Source: Gorsachius magnificus
Lineage: Eukaryota > Chordata > Aves > Pelecaniformes > Ardeidae
Assembly (NCBI GenBank): GCA_034008185.1
Contig: CM067109.1
Location: forward strand, 57,900,801-57,964,800
DNA: 64,000 bases
Direction of reading: 5' to 3'
Shown: positions 32,683-43,625 of the stretch, piece after piece
Layout: each line of letters begins with the position of its first letter
Position numbering within the stretch: position 1 is the first letter of the stretch
Notes under the pieces: model-generated
What the model was told of the DNA's origin: nothing
Seen by the model: the letters and a program-made list of their open reading frames with translations, nothing else
Databases searched by the model: none
Position numbers and translations under genes: made by a program

Positions 32683-34753
32683 CAGCGCTGTCTTATCTGC
32701 AGCCCTGTGTGTTGGCAGTGGTCAACTTACCTCTAAAATGATAGTGTACAAATAGAAAGTATTTAAAAAAAAAAAGCCAAGGTATTTTGAAAATTTGAGA
32801 AAGGACTGGGAAAATAAAATTAGTTTGAGAACATTTGAAAAGGGTGGTAGCAGAATACAAAATGATGCAAAGTAGATAGAAGCTAGATCAGAGGAACTCA
32901 TAAAAACAAGATGACATGTCAGTGAAGTTTTAGCTGGGAAACACTCAGAAAAGAAGATATGTTTTCAGGCAATGTTGTGTTAGATCACAGACCTCATTTC
33001 TTCTGAGAGTCATTGAGGCCCAACAGCTAAGCAGGTTTCCAAAGCAGGCAGTTACATGCTTAATAGTACAAGCACAAATAATTGTAGCTAATCATAGCAT
33101 AATTATGTAACACTTTCCAGCCTCTCAACCTCTACTTAAGATTTAAATCAAAATTACGTGGAACAACTCCAAAAGAATTGTAATGCAGGGGCATGTTTAT
33201 CTCCGTGCATCCTGCGAAACATTTGGCATTGGCCAAGTCAGAGACTAAACTAGTCTGGTCCCAGGGAAGAATCTCTGCTCCTGCATGCCCCAAACATCAT
33301 CCCCTGTCAAGTGCCTGGTGATGCAATGATGACCCAGTCGGACACAGGAGGACAAGCATCTGGTGTGACTAGAGTAACTGAAAATAAACTGTTTTAAAAA
33401 TCATTAAGGACACTGCAGAGAGCACAGCATGTTTTAAATTACATAAACATAGACCTAATAGTGAACTTCTATGTACTAGGAACTTTGGCTTAAAGTTGGG
33501 GGTTTTTTTTAAGCCCTTGTACTATACGTGCAATGACTCGTGCTTCTCTCAACAGAGAAGCCAGCAAATGACATCTGCAAGGCTCTCTGTACAAAACCCA
33601 ATAGTAACAGCAACAAAAACAGTTCTTGGGAAGCCAAAAGTACATCAGCAACAATCTGTTGTGTAAAGTTAATAGAGCTGTTAGTTTTCCTTGAAAAGGT
33701 GAGCAATGTTTTTGGACACCAGTTTCCTGGAAATTTCGGTGGAAATTCTTTCTTGGAAAATGCCCTGAACTGGTGTGTGCTCCAGCCAATGAGGTCCCCT
33801 GTGGCTTCTGCAGAGGCAGTCACTTCTGTGCAAGTGAATGCAAAAGTTATGCCTAGTCCCCCACTTGTCAAAAGTCACACGTGGCCCCCGGTCAGGACTC
33901 AGAAGTATGTATTTGCTTTAATTTTGGCTTTAGTTTGTGGTTTCTCATATACTTGCTTTAGTCTGAAAATAACTATACTGAATGAGTGGAGCTGGGAGAA
34001 GGGTAAGGCTAAAAGGCAGTCTTACACCCACCTGCCTAATGCTTCAACTCAAAAGGTTTGTCCCATCAGGTAGATGTTACTATGTTTGCACAGCTCTTAG
34101 TGGTTTGGCTTAATGACTTAAGTCAATACTTAAGCTGGTAACAGTTAAACCCAGTCAAGACCAGGACGTAAGCTGTGATCAGCTGACAAAAACATAAAAA
34201 TGTTTTGCCTTCATCTGCACTTAAGTCACCAACGGCTTTGCTTAGCCAAGTGCTCCTAGGTGCATTTAGGTTCAAAAACCCCCTGGAGATAAGCCTCCAG
34301 ACGAAGGGACCAGTGTTAGTGACAACTGAAGGCTTTGATCTCTATGTCCTATCTGGCCTTGTGGCTTTGGAGCTGGGTTGTATGTTCCTTTAACAGCTTT
34401 TGCTGATGAAGCTTTTAAAAAGTGGTTGCACGTACTTCTTAGCTGAGGGAGTTTGCGGCCCTTGCTTCAAGACAAACCTTCTTTCCCCGAAGGAGAGTTC
34501 ACATCTCACTGGCTTAAGCTTTTCTGATTCTGGTCCTTGGTTTTGTCTGCTCGTTGCCTGTTGTGCGTAGGCTCTGGTTCTTTTGTTTGTGAAAAATGCT
34601 TAACTGGAGTTAATGTTGTTGAATTTATCCTTTCTGTTGTACTTGTGTGGTTTCAAGGAAGAGCAATGTATTAGGAAAAATGGTATATGCGATTTCCACT
34701 GTTTTGCTTGGTTTTGATCATGCTAAATGGGAAGTAATGTACTGTTGAAACAA

Positions 34754-34759
34754 AATAAA
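34754..34759 (+). terminator. GDA: Candidate GDA poly(A) signal, distal
   Basis: AATAAA followed by GCCTTGTGTTT and then TCTTCCTGTGCTT, a T/GT-rich downstream element. No good sense signal was noticed in the following kilobase. If used, the GDA 3' UTR would be about 6.8 kb; it could also belong to an unrelated transcript. Confidence 0.4.
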
Positions 34760-37440
34760 GAGGCCTTGTGTTTACACCAACCCTCATGTCTTCCTGTGCT
34801 TGACTTTGGAGGAGAGAAAGGTGGCAAGCTGACTAATGAAGATTTACAGTGAAGACCATATTACACAGCAAAGTGTTGGAGATGTGCAGAACTTACCTGT
34901 TCCCTGGGGAACTCAGGCACACCCATCACAGGGGTTTGCAAACTCTGCTTAGGATGCATAACATTACTGTAGGCGATCTTTTTCCATATTCAAAACTCTT
35001 ACAGATTTTAATGTATCTTTGTTACCAGATTTTTTGGCTTGATAAAGCCAGTGCTTCAGTAACCTTTTTATTATTTTGTGTCTAAGTAGACCATCCTGAA
35101 ATGCTTTCTTCTTGTGCTTGGCAGCAAGCATAGAGTCACATCTCCTTTAACGTGATTGTCTTCGCTTTCTTACTTTTCAAAGCTTAGGCATAAAAATGTC
35201 CCCAGTCTAAGCAGCTCTCAATCCCTCCAGAAGTGGATTTCCTTAAAACAAAAACTACCATAGGACAACCACGAATTACACACTGAGGAATTGTATGCTG
35301 AAATTTTGAGAATTATGTGCCAGTTGTTACCAACTTATGCAAAATTATGTGCACAAGAAATAAAGCTGTTCTGTATTTTCATCAACCAACTTATCAGCAA
35401 AAGTCATGTAAACCACAGAGAAAAGACAAGTGAAAGAAAACTTCTTTATAGACTACTGTTCTTAGTAGAAAGGCCCATTTAGGCTTTCAGCATAGGAATT
35501 CTGCTACTTAACATTTTATTTTGGAAAATAGAAGTAAGAAATTATTTTGCAACATTTTTCTAGAATACTATGTTGAGACTTACTTATTTAGAGCCATATA
35601 AGCGCCAGGTGTGAGCACAGTTGTTTTGGTATAGAGGGTTTGTGAGCCAGTTTGAAAATCTGAGAGCCTTTGGGTATGTTGTCAGTAAATCTCAGGCTAC
35701 AGTTACCTGTTTCACTACAAGGGGTTGATGCAGGCACAGTGTGCACAAGTGAACACAGAATTTGCAAGCTTAGAAAAAAGGCCATTGAATAATCATGATC
35801 ACGTTACCAGTGTAATTTTCATCAGTCTTCTCCCATGGCTATTAAGAAGAATACAAAGACTCTTCTTGGTTTGGAATCAGATACTGAATCATTTATAACT
35901 GAGGTTAATAGGTTTATAGTTCACGAGTTAAGAGCATAGTTAAAATGTAAAACAAAAGTTGCTTGCCCTATGCTTGTACTCTGTAATTAGATGTCTTCCT
36001 TCCAATGTAATGAGTTTGTGACTGCATTCTTGCAGTAATTCTGATTAAAACTGTCCTTTAGGAATTAATCTAAAATATGGCCAGAAATGCCATGAAATGC
36101 AGATGAAATGTGAGGGGTGCCTCTTCCTTTCCGATTTTGTCCTAGAGGTACCATCTCAAAATATAAAAGGTATTTTGCTTCTCAGAACCTGGAAGTATTA
36201 AAATGGTAGTTAAAGTTTAATCTCAGCGCCCACTTAAAGAAATCTCAACCTCCCAGCACAGCAATAAAGGTCCACAGCTGAAAGAAACTCAACTCCCTTG
36301 GTAATTCATACAGAATATCAATTCCATCTAGCTGTGGGCAGTGCTAATGCTCATTGTATTAACTTGGTACTGTAAAAATTGTTCCCTGAGCTTTTATTTT
36401 TGAGGAGGAGTCACCATTGTTGTATTTTTATGGATTGTAAAACAGCAAACAGATGTGCTAAGCAAGAACGGTGCTGTCCTGCAGCACGTGCCAGCCAGCG
36501 CTGAGCAACCCTCCTTACCCCAGCTGAGGGGCTGCATATGTTGGGGGCATTTCCAGCATTGATATATGAAGATTCACATGCTCCGAGGGATAATTGAGGG
36601 AAAAGAGAAGAGTTCAAACTGTGAGCAGAAGGTGCTGTTACAGAAAGAGAGATTCACAGGTTTTTAAGCCTAAAGATACAGGGAAATGAAATTTTGCAGT
36701 CCTTTGCTCTGATCTCTCCAGGCCCTGTGAGAGGGGTGGCTGAGAGGCCGTGCCTTCATCACGTGAGAGTCCCAGTGACAGCCAGGACATGAAGACAGCG
36801 GGTTGGAGTGACTAGGGGCTGGAGTTGTCCCAGGCATGGTAGGTAAGAGCAGCATGATACCATGCACATGCTAAACACTCGCTGTCTTGGCTTGTTAGGG
36901 GGGGCTTGTTCCCATGAGTGCGGTGCTGTGCTGAACTCTGCTGGCAGTCGGGGGAGGTCACTTGGACACCCCATCACTCAGCCAGCCTACATGAGCAGGC
37001 CAGACTCTTATCAGAGGCCTGCTGGAGCACAGGGAGCCCAGCACAGTTTCCTGCTAGCCTGGGCTGGTGTCCCCCAGGGCATCCTCACCTCAATGCCATC
37101 TCAGGCATCCTCGCCTCAACACCGTTGCAAACTGGCAAGAATAAAATTAATTCAAATTGCTATGCTCGCACTTCTTCTGATACAAAAGCTGTCTCAAAGC
37201 GGTTTGTGTGCACAGACAGCCCTAGGCTGCACCTCTGTCTGGTCTGGGAGCTGCTGCTGCCCTGTAGCAGCTGCACATCTGGTTGTAGGTACTGATGTAG
37301 GACTGAGACAAGGTGAGGCAGTGTGAGGTGGGACACGGCATGAGCAACCTTCATAAACCCCTGCACTTCAGGTTTTTTTCTCTCTTTAAAAAGAACAGGG
37401 ATTGGTAATCACTGTTTTGTAAAACCCTTTGAGGAGTTAC

Positions 37441-37604
37441 AGGGGAAAGGGGAAAGGGGAGGGAAAGACAAAGGGAAAGGGAAGTTAAAAAGGAAAGGAA
37501 AGAAAAAGGGAAAAGGGAAGAAAGTAAGAGAAAGCAAAAGGAAAGCAAGAACTAAAGAAATAATGAAAGTAAGAGCAAGAGAGGGAAAAAATAGAAGAAA
37601 AAAG
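37441..37604 (+). repeat. Polypurine (GGGAAA-like) tract
   Basis: 164 bases almost entirely A and G, with fewer than a dozen pyrimidines. The left part is a repeat of GGGGAAA/GGGAAA units and the right part drifts to AAAG/AAGA. Such tracts are candidates for triplex (H-DNA) formation and polymerase slippage. Confidence 0.9.
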
Positions 37605-40600
37605 TCTTTTCCTCCTGCTTTTCCCTACCATATCTTATGGTTTTTTTTGGACCAGTAGGAGCAGCCCAGGGGTAGGGGCGGAGGAGGTACCTACCTACAC
37701 TGCTCTCCCCCGATCCCTGCACAGCCATTCTGCCTGTTCTCCTGGAGCATGTCTCCTCAAGACTGGGCTGCCAGGTCACGTACATTCTTCCTAGCCCCAT
37801 GGCGTGCCACGGCCCTCTGATAATGCCCCCTCACAGTACCATGTGCTCTTGTGAGCATGTTCACACCTTGAAAGTACAGTGCGTCACCTAGAGAAGCAAC
37901 TGCTTGCAGTCATCCTGCAGCCATTGCCCTACTCTGCCATTTCACGCTTTCGACTCCAGTCATGTATAAACCTTCCATTAAAAAAGTCTGACCTATACAG
38001 ATAGTTGGAGTAATAGCTGAAGTCCAGGGTAGGCAAAGGTTTGAGAGTCTTAGGTGCCACACTGTCTGACCATTGTAGTATTTCTTTGAACAATCCTCCA
38101 GGCTTCTTGCAGTCTTGAGATCTGCACTGGAGAAGAGGACACAACCTGCCCAGAGGAAGACTCAGTTCCTTGGTGCTTAGGACATGAAAACTGCATTTAA
38201 GTTAAAACAACTGCAACAACAAAAGAACACCAGTAATGTAGACCTTCTAGGTCCTGTGGAGTTACCTGGTGGTTATTGTCCAAGGAGCAGGTGCCACACA
38301 GGCTGCAATGCTGAAGGGTTACAGCCTGTGAAAGCACAAAGCATGTGCTGAACCCATGAGCGCATCAGTCACCAGCATCACCGTATGTGTGCGGCTGCAG
38401 GATCTGTGCCAAGCTTTGTGGTTGAGCTCCCCTACAGCCTATGTAGCAGTAGGCTCCTGTGTGTTGCTGCTGCTTGGAACTGACCCTTTTTATGATTTTC
38501 TAGGTCTTCCCTGTAAAATGGGATTTAATTTAAAGTGCCTGGAATTGGTCTGGTAACTTTTTCCCACAGAGAGAGATGCTGCTAGGTGAGAAGGAAGCAG
38601 GTGCAATTTTAAGGTGACGAAAAAGGAAGCACGCCATAAGGGCTGCGGGGCAGGAGAAGGAACAGTAAAGCCCATTTCTACCTTTCTGCCTCTCCTGTTC
38701 CCCACCCATACACATCGTAAGTGCAGTTCACCTTTAATGCAGCCTCAGGGAATCTTATCCTAGATCATTCTTCCCTTGAAAGACTGCTTAATGACAGCCT
38801 GTGAGCTCAAGGAAGTCCTTTACAGGGTCACAGCAACACCAGGCTGATAGCAATGACTCCCTCCCAAATTACTCTCTTTCAGAAAAGTTCATGTAGCAGA
38901 TTTCTAAGAGGAAAAACAAGAGTGAAATTTGATGCAAGCTGCTAAGATCATGGAAACATAACCAGGTAGAAAATCTCCTTTGAAGAGATGTCCCTGGCAG
39001 GCCGGTGCCTGCCCAGCCTCTGCTCCCGGATGCTGGCAGCGGTCCCACCACCCCTGCCCCGCTGCTGCGGGTGGGATGGCCTCAGCGAGGCTTGCCACTG
39101 CCTCTGTAAAGGGGAAGCTTAAGGAAGAAAACAAAACCCAGTACAAACGCTAGTTTTCCTTGTGGAAGGAAAGTCCAGCCAGCTCTTCTAGTCCTTTCAT
39201 TCAGTGCAACTGTGGTCTCCAAGAAGGGCTATTTTTAAAGTAATGTTCTGGCATTTTTGCTCCATTTCAACCCCAAACAAGAAAGATAAAGTCAAAGAGG
39301 AAGAATGGATTACCACAGCATTTATTCTATATATGCTTTTAGGAGCATTTGTGATCCCCAATTGAGTAAAGAGCATCTGTTGTTAATGCTGGCAGGGGTG
39401 GCTTTTCTTTCTAGCCAGGATGGTAAACTGCAATGAGAATGCAAGTATTCAGGCACAACTGACTGTGCAGAAAGAGTGGCATGTGCTATTGGTACAATAA
39501 AACCCAAAACACTGTGAAACACAGGAAAGTAAATTACGTTACCTCATTATCACATCACCTAATTAAACTGATGGGTGATTTCAGGCGTGGAGGCCATGGA
39601 GGTGGCATGTAAACTGGGACAGAGGGGTCCAGGGCACCCTTCCTGCTCCTCACCTGGGTACAGGCTGGGCTTGGCATCACCTGAAATGGTGGTGGGGATT
39701 TGCAAAAGGCGTGCCCTCTGGGGAGATGGCACTGCAGTAATTGATCAGGTCCCCACCAAACACATGGCCACCTACCCCTGCTTACCCTAGATACAAGCAG
39801 CGGAGATGCAGAATGATTCTTCCTCACAGTTGGCAACATCAGCTCAGCTTTTCTGGGAAAAAGAGCCAGGTGACTGCTCTGCTTGCAACATTCAGCATAG
39901 AGCTGCTTGTAAAATTCAATGTGAAATATTTTCTGGAGGAAAAATGTCTTTTGACAAAAACATTGTTTCCCATATATTTATCAGTTCCAGTTGCATTTAA
40001 CCATCATTTAGGTAAAATGTTCTTCAGTAGGAATTTTTGCAAATGGCAAGATGTATCCAGCATGGGCTTCAAGTGAAATAGTTGATAGCCCTGAGCAACC
40101 AAGTGAGGTAAGTGCTCAGCTGAGAGATCACAGGAGCAGTAGTTTTCTGTATCCCTATGTCAGTCTGGAATAATTTTCCTGGGATGCTGAAAAACAGCTG
40201 TTCCTATAATTAGTTCATGAAGTGTCACTTCTAGGGTAGCCACTAAATCCAGTTTAGGCTGTCAGCACCAGAAGTTGCTGCGAGTTAATTAGTTAATTGT
40301 TGATTTGTGGCATCTTCTAACTGAAATGCAACTGAACCAAAAGAAAAAATATAGAGAAAAAAAAAAAGAAGAAAGTAAAATTTTACCCATTGCAAATAGA
40401 ATTGATTCTCTCCCGGCAAATGCTATCTGTAAATCATGCTGGGCATATTAGGCTGTCACGGGACTAACTAGGTATCAAGGTGGCTTGAACATCTCTTGCT
40501 CCCACACAATACTCTTCTGTGAATCCACAGAGGACTTCAGCCATCACACTGATGACCCTGGCCCTTCCATCTTCAGATCAAAAAAACCCCACCCCTTTCT

Positions 40601-40794
40601 CATTTATTTAAAATAATCAATTTGGAAAAAACTACAGCGAAGGGGATTGGTCTCAGGAACCCCAGAGCTTGTTGATAGTTTTACATCCTTCAAGTGGAGA
40701 GCAGGTATGTCCTCAATGGCAGACCAGCCACTGCTTGACGCATCTGTCCTCCCACCGGGATAACTGCACTCTTCTTTATGCAAGGTTGTGAAAG

Positions 40795-41135
40795 GGACTG
40801 AGGTGGGTCAGACCAAAGATTTATCTAGCACAACTGTCCTATTTCTAATAAGGCTGGTAAGCATGGATGTGCAGGAGGACAGCAGGACACACAGCATGAG
40901 CCTCCCCTTGTAGCCTCCCCTGCTTTCAGCCAACAAGTCAAAGAAGTTTAAAGCCAACTTTGCAGCAGGGAATTTTGGTTTAGCTCCTTAGTTTGTCTAA
41001 TCCCTTTCTGAAACCTTTACATTTTTGGTCTCTGTAACATCCAGTGACTGTGAGTCATGCCTGTTCATTATGTGTTGGGTGGCACAATCATTTTTTTTCT
41101 TATTTGTTTCAAACTGGCTGCCTAAATACCTCCCT
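40795..41135 (-). mobile_element. Ancient CR1/L3-like LINE remnant
   Basis: A diverged copy resembling the amniote CR1 tail found widely in turtles and crocodiles. The block GGTCAGACCAAAG...TATCTAGCACA (from 40808) corresponds to the usual 'accaaaggtccatctagccca' motif. About 200 bases on, TCTAATCCCTTTCTGAAACC, CTGTAACATCC and a TTTCAAACTGGCTGCCTAA block keep the family order. The orientation is antisense, with the 3' end at left. No reading frame survives. The identification is from remembered consensus shape, so limits are approximate. Confidence 0.55.
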
Positions 41136-42089
41136 GCTTCCCAGACTGCAAGCTATACTGAATAATACAGTGTCACCTTTTCCATTAGCATCACTGTCCT
41201 TAAAATCGGTTTCAGGGAAAAGTAGGAATGTTTTGTGCTTCTTATCATTTTGGCTCGGATTTATCAAAAGGGTGTTTTCATGTATTTATTTCGTAACGTG
41301 GTTTGACAGAGAAAGCTTAGGGCTGGACAACAAATTACACGTGAGGTAGACTGGGCTGTTTTCACAGAAAGCATGGAGTAGCAGCCAGACCTATCTATCC
41401 CCCAAACAAAACAGACCATTTCGCAGACCTGGAAGCAGCAGGAAATTTTGTACTTGTTGTGCAAGGGCCAAACAGCTTGGAATTTGCCTGCCACTGCAGA
41501 AATGTCTGGTCTCTCCGTGCCAAGGCTGATAGATGTGTTGAGTTGGACACTGCTGAAGGACAGCGTCAGATTCAGGGTTGGCCAGACTTTAGAAAAAATA
41601 TTGTGCAGTTAACATCCTTACCTTGATCCAAGACTGATCAAAGTGTCAAGTGTTTATGGTTTCTTCCTCCCTGTACAAATGCAGTGTGTGGGATGAGAGC
41701 CACTATGAAGAAGAGAGCAGTGACTGTATGCCAAGGCATAGAAAGAGGGGAGAGAGGCAAAGGGAGGATATTTACTTCCTCTCCACTGTCCCTTATTTAT
41801 GTAAAACCTGGTTCTTAAAAAAGGTCCTTTCCAACAGAAAAGGAGTACAGTAAGAACATGGTTATTTTATCCTCCTAATAAGGACATGTGAGGAATAGGC
41901 ACCATAGATGGCAGGGTGTCACCCTTTGCAACTCCTTCCAGAGACATTTTGCGAGATCCTGCTGATGTGCAGTCTGTGAGCACTACCAAAACCTTATGTT
42001 CTGGGACAAGTTTAAAAATCTGCATTAAACTACAGACATACTTGAGCTCCAGCCCCAGCAAATTGAAAGTTAAAATAGCTTGACTGCAA

Positions 42090-42152
42090 ATAGAATCATA
42101 GAATCATTTGGGTTGGAAAAGACCTTTAAGATCATTAAGTCCAACCATAAAT
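42090..42152 (-). mobile_element. CR1 LINE 3' tip
   Basis: The end of a bird CR1 copy of another subtype: agaatcatagaatcatttgg, then GGTTGGAAAAGACC, TTTAAGATCATTAAGTCCAA. It is truncated after about 60 bases and lies antisense to the plus strand. Only the extreme 3' UTR remains. Confidence 0.9.
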
Positions 42153-43469
42153 GATGCACATAAATAGATGCACAAAGTGCAAAATATTCCTTTGGATCAT
42201 TATTCATACTCCCTTCTGTTATTTTCCTGAGACTCAGGACAATTACATTTTGTTTTCTAAATTGTCCTCCAGGTAAAATTAGGTAAACATTCAGATACCA
42301 TGGTGACAAATGTGGGATGGATGGACGAACTGCATGAGATTACTATATAGTAAGGGTAAGTGTTTGTAACTTGTTTTTTAAGCCCAAGATTACAATGCAA
42401 CCCCAACATTCTCATAGATGCAAAGACTGAAAATTTCAGCTGGCCTTCTCTTGTGGAAGAAGGTTACAAAACCAAGGTCCTAGACATTACCAAGAATTAC
42501 TTTTTAATAACCAGGACAATCTTTTAGTAAGACTCACTCATCCTTTTACACTAGAGGGCAAGAAAATCAGCATGCTTTTTCTCTCCTGGGAGAGTCCCCA
42601 GGAAAGCCCAGCTGCATGCTGTTTCTTCCCTGCCAAGAGTAGGGATATAATGATATGGATCTCCCATGCCAACTCTGCCCTTCTCCAGAGAGAAGAAAGC
42701 CACAACTGACTGCTTGCAAAGGCCTAAGCAACCTGCCCTGATAGGCAGTGAAAGCTTGCATCATATTGTTCCTCTCTGCAATGTTCCTGCTGCCTTGGGA
42801 GAGTTAAACCTTTTTCCAGGCATAATCTTACCAACTACTTCCAGCCTCAACAGCATGGGAAGATGCTTATAAAAGGGACTCTTGCCTGTTCAGCAAAGAA
42901 CTCTGCACCCTAGTTACTAATATCACCTAAATAATTGCTTTAGCTGGTTCTGTTATTTAGCCAGGCTTCTGAAGTGTTAATTGTATGAGTGATACTAGTG
43001 CTTTTGAATTTGCTGAGATGGTGACTCACTGAGTTCACTAAATCTCTACGTGTTTAACTCCAAAATATGCGGGCTGAGCTAATGGATTTCAAGGAAGTAT
43101 CTAACAAGCAGATTCCTCCACTGCCCATACAAATGCATACTAATAATCAGACAATATTAAGTACGAGCATGATTTGTGTGGTGTCTCTCACTGGCATAAA
43201 TAGCTCCTACAGTCTCCTCTGCATTTCCTTCGGCCCATTTACTGTGCAGAGGGTGATCACCTCTAGAGAACCATGGCCTTTTCATACTAAAATAACAGTT
43301 GAACATGACAGCAGAGGCTAAAATATTTGTACGCTGGGCTTTGAGACTCCTATTTTAACATTGTATCATTATAAAAATAGAAAAAATACTCTTATTTATT
43401 GTTGCTTGCATGTCAGATCACCTGACATAAAGTTCCTGGTTGCAATCCTCTGTAAAATCATAAAACAGA

Positions 43470-43625
43470 CAAAGAAAAGAGTACTCTCCCCTTTCCCTCC
43501 CAAGAAATAATTTCCTTTGCATTTTCCCTTTTCCAAGAAGTAATTTCCTTCGCATTTTCCTTTTTTTTTTTTTGTTTTTGTTTTTTCTTGTGGTGGTGTG
43601 GTTTTGGTTTTTTTTGTGGTGTTCC
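43470..43625 (+). repeat. Pyrimidine-rich tract with 33-bp duplication
   Basis: Two adjacent 33-bp copies (43501-43533 and 43534-43566, differing at a few positions) of a CAAGAA(A/G)TAATTTCCTT unit, followed by a T run and a T/G-rich stretch to about 43622. Antisense open frames crossing it show the duplicated peptide only because of this repeat. Confidence 0.85.

Larger units (their letters stand above)
27954..34775 (+). other. GDA: GDA 3' UTR and downstream
   Basis: AT-rich, without introns or exons that I can recognise, and consistent with a long 3' UTR. AATAAA hexamers occur in sense at 30833, 31334, 32513, 32677 and 34754. An A/C-rich stretch lies at 31569-31640. The end of the transcript cannot be fixed from sequence alone: a 4.7-kb UTR ending near 32,700 or a 6.8-kb UTR ending near 34,775 are both possible. 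Open frames such as 33540-34073 have no known domain and overlap antisense frames. Confidence 0.5.

Noticed and set aside
33540..34073. 177-codon frame downstream of GDA
   Set aside because: No recognised motif, and overlapping antisense frames are equally long. Most likely chance in the GDA 3' UTR or flank.
36862..37326. 154-codon frame in intergenic DNA
   Set aside because: Lies in a GC-richer patch with a second frame of similar length overlapping it and a short repeated GGCATCCTC(A/G)CCTCAA segment. No domain.
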